Source: Vicingus sp036171675 (GTDB taxonomy: Bacteria > Bacteroidota > Bacteroidia > Flavobacteriales_E > Vicingaceae). Taken from it: DNA of 20,506 bases. Shown piece after piece: positions 13,964 through 20,506 of the stretch (within the stretch, counting starts at the first letter, position 1; each line of letters opens with the position of its first letter). Made by a program: the position numbers and the translations under genes. The stretch lies in assembly GCA_036171675.1 (NCBI GenBank), contig JAVHRO010000032.1:1-20506 (forward strand). Direction: 5' to 3'. The notes beneath the pieces are model-generated. The model did no database searches, was not told the origin of the DNA, and worked only from the letters and a program-made list of their open reading frames with translations.

Positions 13964-14939
13964 CTTTAGCGGGATTTATAGTTATTGACTTAATAAAACT
14001 AGGATATTTAGTCAAGTGAACTTTTAATTTTTTGTTTTTCACATTTAGCTCATCTACATTAACTTCTGCCTTAAAAATTGATTCATCAACTTTAGATAGT
14101 TTATTAAGTGGAATCATAAATTTTACTTCCAATTTATCAGGAAACGTTGAAATATCGAAAGTGTCTGGCAAATTAATTGTTGAAATAGGAACAACCAATT
14201 TATACTCGGTAAACTTGTCAACCATAATATTCAAATCAACAAAATCAATATTAGTTTTCAAATTTAACCGATCTAAATACGACTGGTTAAAGTTAACCCT
14301 AACAGTCGTAGAAGATTCAAGGTTACGCAAATCAAGCAACATAGTAGGAACAGATTGGAGTGTATCTAAAATTGATTTTGGACCAGTTACCTTAACCGAA
14401 ATTGGAATAGTTGAAATTGGTTTTGATAATTGATATTGATAATTGAACCCTAAATTTACAATTGGATTTACAAGGACAAATTTTTCCACCTTATCATCCA
14501 GTAAAACAGGGAAAGTTTTAGGTGTAATATCAGTAATTTTAATTTTATCATCTATTTGAGAAGCAATTGAGGATGTATATCTGTCGAAAAATATTTTCGA
14601 TTCATGCTGACCACTATTACGAAGTTTATGGTTAGAATATTTTGATAAATCGAGAACAATGTTAGGTGTATTTATGCCTAATTTATAGGGCAATACGTAA
14701 TAACCTACCGAAGTAACATGCAATTCTAAATAATTAGGTAATTCATTTAGTATTATCGATTCTTTTGGGTTATTAATGTAAGTAACATTTAACTTGAGAA
14801 CCGTGTGGTAGGTATTTCCTAAGGTGTTTAATAGCCAATAAAATGTTGCTATTACAACACATACCATAAATGCGTAAAGCTTCCTATTTACGGAAGCTTT
14901 ACTCAAATTATTCTTAATATTAGTTAAGAAATTTTCCAA
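13932..14939 (-). CDS. YbbR-like domain protein, membrane-anchored
   Basis: A 335-residue protein with one N-terminal membrane helix (residues about 22-40, YAFMVCVVIATFYWLLN) followed by an extracytoplasmic region made of YbbR-like beta units. Visible units include LKLNVTYINNP...LPNYLELHVTSVGYYV, ISTIPISVKVTGPKSILDTLQSVPTMLLDLRNL, and TEYKLVVPISTINLP...FPDKLEVKFMIPL. In Firmicutes, YbbR (CdaR) controls the c-di-AMP cyclase CdaA. In Bacteroidota the gene commonly sits between yajC and coaE without that cyclase, and its role there is not established; none is visible here. It lies 6 bp after yajC and overlaps coaE. Confidence 0.85.
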   Translation of the reverse strand: MENFLTNIKNNLSKASVNRKLYAFMVCVVIATFYWLLNTLGNTYHTVLKLNVTYINNPKESIILNELPNYLELHVTSVGYYVLPYKLGINTPNIVLDLSKYSNHKLRNSGQHESKIFFDRYTSSIASQIDDKIKITDITPKTFPVLLDDKVEKFVLVNPIVNLGFNYQYQLSKPISTIPISVKVTGPKSILDTLQSVPTMLLDLRNLESSTTVRVNFNQSYLDRLNLKTNIDFVDLNIMVDKFTEYKLVVPISTINLPDTFDISTFPDKLEVKFMIPLNKLSKVDESIFKAEVNVDELNVKNKKLKVHLTKYPSFIKSITINPAKVEYVLKRKEK

Positions 14940-14945
14940 TTCTAT

Positions 14946-15272
14946 TTACTTTTTTTCCATTTCTTCAGCTGAGAATTCTCTAGCAATGGCAGATTTTTCA
15001 ATTTTTAACCGATTTCCACCTTCTACTTCTATAACAGCAGTTTGGTCATTTACTTGTTCAATTTTTCCATGAATTCCACCAATAGTAACAATTTTATCAC
15101 CTTTTTTTAATGCTTCTCTAAACTGTTTTTGTTCCTTTTGTTTTTTCACCTGTGGTCTAATCATAAAGAAATAGAAAACCACAAAAATTAACCCAAACAT
15201 AATTAATGTTTGAATTCCACCACCTTGTCCACCTTGAGGTGAAGACATTAATAAAATTGCTAATCTGTTCAT
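14946..15272 (-). CDS. yajC: Preprotein translocase accessory subunit YajC
   Basis: YajC is a small inner-membrane protein that binds SecDF and helps Sec-dependent export. This 108-residue protein has a short Gly/Gln-rich N-terminus, one membrane helix (about residues 20-38, IQTLIMFGLIFVVFYFFMI), and the signature RPQVKKQKEQKQFREALKKGD...IVTIGGIHGKI that marks the family. A charged tail ends EEMEKK. The length is typical. It is read between the DUF1573 lipoprotein and the YbbR-like protein, the usual Bacteroidota order. Confidence 0.95.
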   Translation of the reverse strand: MNRLAILLMSSPQGGQGGGIQTLIMFGLIFVVFYFFMIRPQVKKQKEQKQFREALKKGDKIVTIGGIHGKIEQVNDQTAVIEVEGGNRLKIEKSAIAREFSAEEMEKK

Positions 15273-15300
15273 TTTTTAAATTGATTTATAATTATTGACC

Positions 15301-15768
15301 TTATTTTTTAGCTTCATTAGGAACCAAAACATTCCCCTTAAGGGCAATTACTGTGGTATTTGGTAATGTGTTTGCTACTAATGTAACCGTTTTGTTTTGT
15401 AATCCTTGCTTTCCAGTAGAATTAAATTTTACAAATATTTTACTTTCTTCACCAGGTTTTATGGGCTCTTTTGGCCATTCTGGCACGGTACAACCGCAAC
15501 TACCTTGAGCAGATGAAATGATCAAATCTGTTTTACCAACATTTTTAAATTTGAATGTTGTTGATACAATTTCACCTTGAGTTATTGTACCAAAATCAAT
15601 TACCTTTTCGACAAATTCAAAAAATGGGAGTTTATCTTTATCAACATTATCACCCGAAGCGGTATTTGGGTTAGTTATCAAATCGGTATTGTAACTAGCT
15701 TCATTATTATTACCATTACATGCCGCCATTAAAGACAACACTGCTGCAGCAAAAACTAATTTTTTCAT
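15301..15768 (-). CDS. DUF1573 lipoprotein
   Basis: A 155-residue lipoprotein. MKKLVFAAAVLSLMAACNG has a lipobox (LMAAC) with the lipidated Cys at residue 16, then a Ser/Asn/Asp-rich spacer and one DUF1573 Ig-like domain: FEFVEKVIDFGTITQGEIVSTTFKFKN, then SSAQGSCGCTVPEWPKEPIKPGEESKI and FNSTGKQG. The CGCT motif is typical of the family; the function is unknown. The frame can be extended to TTG 15786 (MPKIIN...), but that TTG is the last part of a TATATTTG promoter box, so the ATG at 15768 is the true start. It heads the yajC-ybbR-coaE run, as often in Bacteroidota. Confidence 0.9.
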   Translation of the reverse strand: MKKLVFAAAVLSLMAACNGNNNEASYNTDLITNPNTASGDNVDKDKLPFFEFVEKVIDFGTITQGEIVSTTFKFKNVGKTDLIISSAQGSCGCTVPEWPKEPIKPGEESKIFVKFNSTGKQGLQNKTVTLVANTLPNTTVIALKGNVLVPNEAKK

Positions 15769-15783
15769 GTTTATTATTTTTGG

Positions 15784-15811
15784 CAAATATACTTAAAAAT
15801 AAAAGCTACAA
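15784..15811 (-). promoter_or_regulatory. Promoter of the DUF1573-yajC-ybbR-coaE run
   Basis: On the minus strand TTG (15811-15809) is followed after 17 nt by TATATTTG (15791-15784), a full match to TTG-N17-23-TAnnTTTG. The start of transcription would be near 15777, giving a leader of only about 9 nt before the ATG at 15768. The -33 box lies inside the last codons of the upstream aminopeptidase gene (stop at 15806), so the run can be transcribed separately from the genes above it. Confidence 0.65.
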
Positions 15812-17752
15812 CTTGCTTATTACTTTTCTTATTACACCTTTTTGAAATTCAATTTCGATCGTATAAAATCCGCTTTTCAACTTACTTAAATCTAACTCAG
15901 TTGAAGATAATGATTGTTTAATTTGATTTACATAAATAGCATTTCCAAGCACATCAAAAACAGTTAACTTATTCACGTTTTCTATTGTTTTAACAGTTAG
16001 TCTGTTATTTGTAGGGTTAGGGAATAGTTCAACATTAGTCGCAAATTCATTTAAATCATTAATTCCCAATGTAATAGTATTATTTTTTGACAATATCCAT
16101 AACTCTGGGTCAAAAAATACAGAATCTACCGTAAAAGGTATTGAAGCAGAAAACATTTGCCCAGAAAAAGTATGGTCAAAAACCAAGGTAGTATCCATTC
16201 CTGCTCCCTTAACATATATAGGAATTGGCATTTCATAAAAACCTACCGATGAATGTGATTGAGTTTGGTTCACTACAAAATAAACATTACTTCCTGATTG
16301 TGACCAAGTTAATTGATACGATGGATAACCTTGTCCAAAATACCAATCGTTAAAAAATTCGGTTAAATTTATTCCACTTAATACCTCCAAATGATTTTTA
16401 AGATTATCGGTAGAACTGAAATCATAAGCCAGACTCACATCATTCAAATAATTTTTTACCCCTTGGTAAAAGTTGTTACCTCCAACTTTCCACTCCAACA
16501 TTCTAAGCAAATAAGCACCTTTTTTATATGATAATCGAGAACTAAAAATTCTTGAAATATTAGTGGTATCGGAATTGTACACCGAACCTCCAGGTTGGGC
16601 GGTTACACTATTTATCATATCCAATTTCCAAGGATTAAACCATGTTGGGTCTACAAATTTATAATATAAACCTGTACAAAATGTAGCGAAACCTTCATTT
16701 AACCATATCTCTGACCAACTGTCACATGTAACCCTATCACCAAACCATTGATGAGCAAGTTCATGTGCCATTAAACTTGTTGAGAAATCACCCATTGATG
16801 CAATGGTTTGATGTTCCATTCCTCCACCCCAACCAAATTGAGCATGACCATATTTTTCATTGATAAAAGGATATGGAATGAACAGTGTATCGTATAATTT
16901 CATAATTGGATCTACTAGTCCAATTTCATTATATGCAGTTGCTGAGTCTTCGGGATAAACAAAGTTTTGAATTGGCAGTGTTCCTTGTGATAGATTAGAA
17001 TATATGGTAAATTCTGAGTAATTGGTAATAGCTAATGAAATTAAATATGTAGCAATAGGATAATGGTGTTTCCAATAGTAAGTAGTATTTGCTCCAAGAG
17101 TAATTTTATTAATTAATAATCCCTGAGAAGCAACTTTATATTGTTTTGGAGTAGTTACAATAATATCTAAAGAATCAATTTTATCCGACAATCCATCCTT
17201 ACATGGCCACCATTCAAACGCCCCAAATGGCTCAGACAAGGTAAAAATTATTGGTTGCGAAGCATGAGTAGTTTGAGTAAAAGCATCGTTAATTGTTGTA
17301 GGTGGTACCCCATGATAAAACACAGTAACAGAATCCAATGTATTTTGAGGTAGAATGGTTGGTAAATTTAATCGCAATGTATTGTTAGTGAAATGATTAA
17401 AAGTTACCACAGCACCACGATACTTTACAGAATCAACGGTCAATGAATAAGATAAATCAAAATAGATTTCATTAAAATTGGTGGTTAAGGGAATAAAATG
17501 AGTAGTTACCTCACCTTTAATGTATTTAATAGAGGGATTCACTTCCCAAATTAATCGATTATAAATAACATCATAATTTGCGGCTTGTGGAGCACCTTTA
17601 AAAGTTGCATTTTTAAACAAATCATATCTTTTTGCTTCGGATAATGCAATTTTGTCTGTTTCAAAAAGGTCTTGAGAAAAAAGTGGATTTAGAACTCCAG
17701 AAAATACAACAATAGTGCTAATAGCAAATTTAAAGAGGCTTATTTGTTTCAT
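15806..17752 (-). CDS. Secreted M1-family zinc aminopeptidase with T9SS sorting domain
   Basis: A 648-residue protein with signal peptide MKQISLFKFAISTIVVFSGVLNPLFS. An M1 N-terminal beta domain (about 60-245) leads to the catalytic domain. The substrate motif is GGMEH (310-314, in place of the usual GxMEN), and the zinc site is HELAH (330-334) with the third ligand Glu353 in WLNEGFATF, which is the HExxH-18-E spacing. A helical part follows, and the last 75 residues (ELFPNPTNNRLTV ... KSGFYTIEI) form a T9SS type A sorting domain, so the enzyme should act outside the cell or on its surface, cutting N-terminal residues from peptides. It overlaps the acyl-CoA synthetase by 4 bp (ATGA), which suggests co-transcription, though no shared pathway is obvious. 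Confidence 0.93.
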   Translation of the reverse strand: MKQISLFKFAISTIVVFSGVLNPLFSQDLFETDKIALSEAKRYDLFKNATFKGAPQAANYDVIYNRLIWEVNPSIKYIKGEVTTHFIPLTTNFNEIYFDLSYSLTVDSVKYRGAVVTFNHFTNNTLRLNLPTILPQNTLDSVTVFYHGVPPTTINDAFTQTTHASQPIIFTLSEPFGAFEWWPCKDGLSDKIDSLDIIVTTPKQYKVASQGLLINKITLGANTTYYWKHHYPIATYLISLAITNYSEFTIYSNLSQGTLPIQNFVYPEDSATAYNEIGLVDPIMKLYDTLFIPYPFINEKYGHAQFGWGGGMEHQTIASMGDFSTSLMAHELAHQWFGDRVTCDSWSEIWLNEGFATFCTGLYYKFVDPTWFNPWKLDMINSVTAQPGGSVYNSDTTNISRIFSSRLSYKKGAYLLRMLEWKVGGNNFYQGVKNYLNDVSLAYDFSSTDNLKNHLEVLSGINLTEFFNDWYFGQGYPSYQLTWSQSGSNVYFVVNQTQSHSSVGFYEMPIPIYVKGAGMDTTLVFDHTFSGQMFSASIPFTVDSVFFDPELWILSKNNTITLGINDLNEFATNVELFPNPTNNRLTVKTIENVNKLTVFDVLGNAIYVNQIKQSLSSTELDLSKLKSGFYTIEIEFQKGVIRKVISKL

Positions 17753-19509
17753 AAACGATAAATTTTTTCAACTAGATTTTGATATTTAGAAAGAATAAAT
17801 TTACGTTTTAATTTTAAAGTAGGCGTTAACTCTCCGGAATAAATTGCCCAAATGGTATCTACTAATTCAAATTTCTTAATTTGCTCATAGTTAGGGTATT
17901 CCTTATTCAACTCATCCACCTCAAACTGAAATCTAGCAATTATTTCTTTATTATTAATAGCATATGTATTGTTTTTGAATTCTATGCCCTTTAATTTACA
18001 CCAACTTTCTAAAAAAACGAAATCAGGTTGGATAATGGCCGAAGGATGTTTTTCTCCTTCCCCAATAACCATAATTTGCTCTATAAATCTAGATTCTTTA
18101 AACTTGTTTTCCATCACTTGAGGTGCAATATATTTCCCTCCAGATGTTTTAAATATTTCCTTTTTACGGTCGGTTATTTTTAAAAATCCATCAATAAAAA
18201 TTCCAATATCTCCGGTATGAAAAAAACCTTCTTCATCAATCACTTCTTTGGTCAAGTCGGGTTTATTATAATATCCTTTCATAACACTTGGCCCTTTCAC
18301 AATTATCTCACCATCTTCAGCAAGTTTAACTTCTAAATTTTCTAATGGTTTACCAATGGTACCAATCATTCTTCCATTTGGCAGAAGCGAATTAACCCCA
18401 ATTACTGGAGAGGTTTCAGTTAATCCATAACCTTCTAATACAGGTATTTGTGCTGCAGAGAATACACGTGCTAATCGTGGTTGAAGTGCTGCCCCTCCTG
18501 AGACTATCGCCATTACCTCTCCACCTAGTGCTTCTCTCCATTTTGAAAAAATAATTTTATTGGCTATTTTAAGTTGGAAATTATACCAAAATCCTTGCTC
18601 ATCAATGGGATCATACTTTAAACCTAAATCTAGTGCCCAAAAGAATAAAGATTTTTTTATTCCAGGCAATGCACTACCTGCGCCAACAATCTTATCGTAT
18701 ACCTTTTCTAGTAATCTTGGAACGGTTGCAAATAATTGAGGTTTAACCTCTTTTAAATTATCTCCAATGGTATCTATTGATTCAGCATAGTATATCGAAA
18801 CACTTTTAAAAATATATAAATAATCTAACATTCTTTCAAAAACATGACAAAGAGGAAGAAAACTTAACGCTTTAAACTCCATTCCTGGTTTTGCCATTGG
18901 CAACCTAATCTCTGAAGCCAGCACGTTGCTAATAAAATTGTTATGTGTAATCATTACACCTTTTGGATTTCCTGTCGTTCCAGAAGTATAGATAAGTGTA
19001 GCTAAATCATCACCAAAAACCTCACTTCTAAGTTTTTCTATATCTACAGATGAACTACTTTTTAAAAGTTCAGAATAATGACTTGTTCCATTAATATGAT
19101 TATAGGAAAAAATTTTCTCTAACGAAGGCACTTTTGACTGAATAGACGCAATTTTCGCTAATATTTCTTCATCAGATAGAAAAATGAATTTTGCACCACA
19201 ATCGTTTAATATATAATTGTAATCTTCTGGATTAATGTTTGAATATATTGGAACATTTACTGCTCCAATCTGTTGTATAGCTAAATCAGTTAAATGCCAT
19301 TCTATTCTATTGTTGGAAATAATAGCAATTCTATCACCTTTATTAACACCTGACTCCAACAATCCCTTACTTAGTAAAATAGATTTTTCAACCATTTCCT
19401 TTGATGAGTAGGAAACCCATTTACCATTTTCTTTTTGAGTAAAAGCATCTGATTTGGGTTGATTTTTTAAAGCGTAGTAATAAAAATCTGAAAGGTTTTT
19501 TATTTGCAT
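17749..19509 (-). CDS. AMP-forming long-chain acyl-CoA synthetase (FadD15-like)
   Basis: The enzyme activates fatty acids with ATP and CoA through an acyl-adenylate, at the cytoplasmic side of the membrane. The 586-residue protein has the P-loop LIYTSGTTGNPKGV (172-185), the adenine-binding motif EGYGLTETSP (359-368), FHTGDIG (430-436), the hinge DRKKEIFKTSGGKYIAP (447-463), and a C-terminal region with GELTPTLKLKR that should hold the catalytic Lys. The length and SGGAAL at 338-343 fit the long-chain (FadD15/FAA1) group better than the acetate group. No TAnnTTTG box is visible in the 45 bp upstream, so it may be read from the next gene's promoter. Confidence 0.93.
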   Translation of the reverse strand: MQIKNLSDFYYYALKNQPKSDAFTQKENGKWVSYSSKEMVEKSILLSKGLLESGVNKGDRIAIISNNRIEWHLTDLAIQQIGAVNVPIYSNINPEDYNYILNDCGAKFIFLSDEEILAKIASIQSKVPSLEKIFSYNHINGTSHYSELLKSSSSVDIEKLRSEVFGDDLATLIYTSGTTGNPKGVMITHNNFISNVLASEIRLPMAKPGMEFKALSFLPLCHVFERMLDYLYIFKSVSIYYAESIDTIGDNLKEVKPQLFATVPRLLEKVYDKIVGAGSALPGIKKSLFFWALDLGLKYDPIDEQGFWYNFQLKIANKIIFSKWREALGGEVMAIVSGGAALQPRLARVFSAAQIPVLEGYGLTETSPVIGVNSLLPNGRMIGTIGKPLENLEVKLAEDGEIIVKGPSVMKGYYNKPDLTKEVIDEEGFFHTGDIGIFIDGFLKITDRKKEIFKTSGGKYIAPQVMENKFKESRFIEQIMVIGEGEKHPSAIIQPDFVFLESWCKLKGIEFKNNTYAINNKEIIARFQFEVDELNKEYPNYEQIKKFELVDTIWAIYSGELTPTLKLKRKFILSKYQNLVEKIYRL

Positions 19510-19554
19510 AATACTTAGTTTAATAAAAGGGTTTTATAAATTATGAAGTCAGGT

Positions 19555-20304
19555 TCATAAATTTTGCTCAGATTGAACAACTCCATTAACATACTTTTGA
19601 GACTTAACAGCAACTCCATTTTCGTTATAAAGTTTCCATTCACCGAAACGTTCATAATCAAACATTGCTTTATTGTACTTTAATGTTCCTTGTTCTTTTA
19701 CATTACCATTTTCGTAAAAAGAAGATTGGGTATAGATTAACTTTTTAGTGTCGGTTAGTTCTAAAATATTTTCAGGTTTTCCGTTTTTAAAATATTCACC
19801 TTTTTTAATATAGTATTGAAAAGACTTGTCGTAAATTTCTTCAAATTCAACTGTACCATTTGGGTAATAATCTACCCATGAAAGTGCTTCATTTTCAATA
19901 TAAACAATATCTGATTTCATGACACCATCTTTATAAAAAAGTGTCATTTTACTTTTTTTAATATCCACCATTCTAAAATTTCGTTCTACCTGCCCATTAG
20001 GATAGAAATTTTTATATATCTTCAATTGTCCATCGACATAAAACCCTTTATGTAGCAATTGACCGGAGGTATAATAATCTTCAATGAATCCATTTGCTGC
20101 GTAACCATTCGCTCCATTTCTAATGGAATCCTTTCCCAGCATCATATTTAGTTTTTCGTACATAACAATCCCATAAGTTTCGTCAATTACTTTGTTAGAA
20201 TCATAGGTGTTGTAGTATAATTTTTTATCCGTTAAATCATTTTGAGCAAATGAACACAAACTGGTCACAACTATTGACATTAATAAACTGTACTTCATAG
20301 CCAT
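19555..20304 (-). CDS. Secreted MORN-like repeat protein (YwqK-like)
   Basis: A 249-residue protein with signal peptide MAMKYSLLMSIVVTSLCSFA; the start may be ATG 20304 or ATG 20298 (MKYSLLM). The mature part consists of repeats of the type YY(T/P)(S/N)G(Q/T)(L/V)...G.(Y/W)...G: DYYTSGQLLHKGFYVDGQLK, FYPNGQVERNFRM, YYPNGTVEFEEIY, SFYENGNVKEQGT, and FGEWKLYNENGVAVKSQKY. These belong to the MORN_2 group, often named 'YwqK family antitoxin' in Bacteroidota; that name is not evidence of a toxin partner, and none is visible here. The role is unknown. An 8-bp inverted repeat at 20326-20344, 22 bp upstream of the start, could be its operator. Confidence 0.85.
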   Translation of the reverse strand: MAMKYSLLMSIVVTSLCSFAQNDLTDKKLYYNTYDSNKVIDETYGIVMYEKLNMMLGKDSIRNGANGYAANGFIEDYYTSGQLLHKGFYVDGQLKIYKNFYPNGQVERNFRMVDIKKSKMTLFYKDGVMKSDIVYIENEALSWVDYYPNGTVEFEEIYDKSFQYYIKKGEYFKNGKPENILELTDTKKLIYTQSSFYENGNVKEQGTLKYNKAMFDYERFGEWKLYNENGVAVKSQKYVNGVVQSEQNL

Positions 20305-20325
20305 AAAAATAATCTATTTTTTCCG

Positions 20326-20344
20326 TAATTCAATGGTTGAATTA
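20326..20344. promoter_or_regulatory. Operator-like inverted repeat upstream of the MORN-like gene
   Basis: TAATTCAA-TGG-TTGAATTA is a perfect 8-bp inverted repeat with a 3-nt centre, located 22-40 bp upstream of the start codon at 20304, where a repressor or activator could bind. No canonical TAnnTTTG box is visible beside it, so the promoter itself is not located. Confidence 0.35.
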
Positions 20345-20393
20345 TCATTTTTTAAAATTGTAAGTCGGTAAATTTAAAAAATGGATTTATTTC

Positions 20394-20446
20394 TGTTATT
20401 ATATTTAACAAAGTTGTTATTAACAACTTTGTTAAATATAATAACA
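20394..20446. repeat. Perfect 26-bp inverted repeat with a 1-nt centre
   Basis: Positions 20394-20419 and 20421-20446 are exact reverse complements around T20420. The arm begins TGTTATTATATT and ends AAGTTGTTA. It is AT-rich and has no long T run on either side, so it is not a typical intrinsic terminator, though a transcript would fold into a very long hairpin. It lies 90 bp upstream of the MORN-like gene. It may act on the gene beyond the window edge, end transcription from both sides, or be a small mobile repeat. Confidence 0.8.
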
Positions 20447-20491
20447 TTACTTTAACCCGTAGTGCATTTGGGCTTAGTTTTCAATAAAAAA

Positions 20492-20506
20492 GTGTCATTT
20501 CGAGTT
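20492..20506 (+). repeat. Possible start of a dispersed intergenic repeat, cut by the window edge
   Basis: The window ends in GTGTCATTTCGAGTT. GTCATTTCGA is, from memory, the edge of a repeat found many times between genes in Bacteroidota, whose other end reads as the reverse complement. Only the first bases are present, so this is tentative. Confidence 0.25.

Noticed and set aside
13932..14939. c-di-AMP signalling module based on the YbbR-like domain
   Set aside because: No diadenylate cyclase gene is present in the window; the neighbours are yajC and coaE.
19555..20304. Toxin-antitoxin system suggested by the usual family name of the MORN-like protein
   Set aside because: No toxin gene is adjacent, and the protein has a signal peptide, which does not fit a cytoplasmic antitoxin.

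Overview
The window is a low-GC segment of a Bacteroidota chromosome, most like the Flavobacteriia or their relatives. Four things point there: promoter-like TTG/TAnnTTTG elements instead of the TTGACA/TATAAT type; a short primary sigma factor without region 1.1; three proteins with type IX secretion (T9SS) C-terminal sorting domains; and the gene order DUF1573-yajC-ybbR-coaE. Two N runs (100 N at 4803-4902 and 10 N at 10854-10863) show that it comes from a draft or metagenome assembly.

Left part (1-3241): a rhomboid protease cut by the window edge, a small secreted protein, a DjlA-like co-chaperone, a conserved protein of unknown role, and the primary sigma factor gene rpoD, which ends in a clear intrinsic terminator. 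Middle left (3269-7905): four closely spaced plus-strand genes that look like one operon. They encode an outer-membrane-type barrel protein with a proline-rich linker and about nine Cys/His modules, a TPMT-like methyltransferase, a secreted NlpC/P60 hydrolase and a family III CoA-transferase. A convergent two-helix membrane protein and a secreted TPR-like protein follow.

Centre (9384-13336): a segment of about 3.9 kb carrying two T9SS cargo genes lies between two copies of the 3' end of coaE. The copy at 9384-9473 is a remnant of 29 codons plus stop; the other is the end of the intact gene at 13337. The larger cargo gene has lost its 5' end close to the right junction. Much of the segment is richer in GC than its surroundings. 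The layout is what insertion into the 3' end of coaE with restoration of the gene would leave. No integrase or transposase is visible.

Right part (13337-20304), all on the minus strand: the DUF1573-yajC-ybbR-coaE run, which has its own good promoter; a secreted M1 aminopeptidase overlapping by 4 bp an AMP-forming long-chain acyl-CoA synthetase; and a secreted MORN-like repeat protein. The far right holds a perfect 26-bp inverted repeat with a 1-nt centre and, at the very edge, what may be the start of a dispersed intergenic repeat. No CRISPR array, tRNA, rRNA or recognisable defence system was found.
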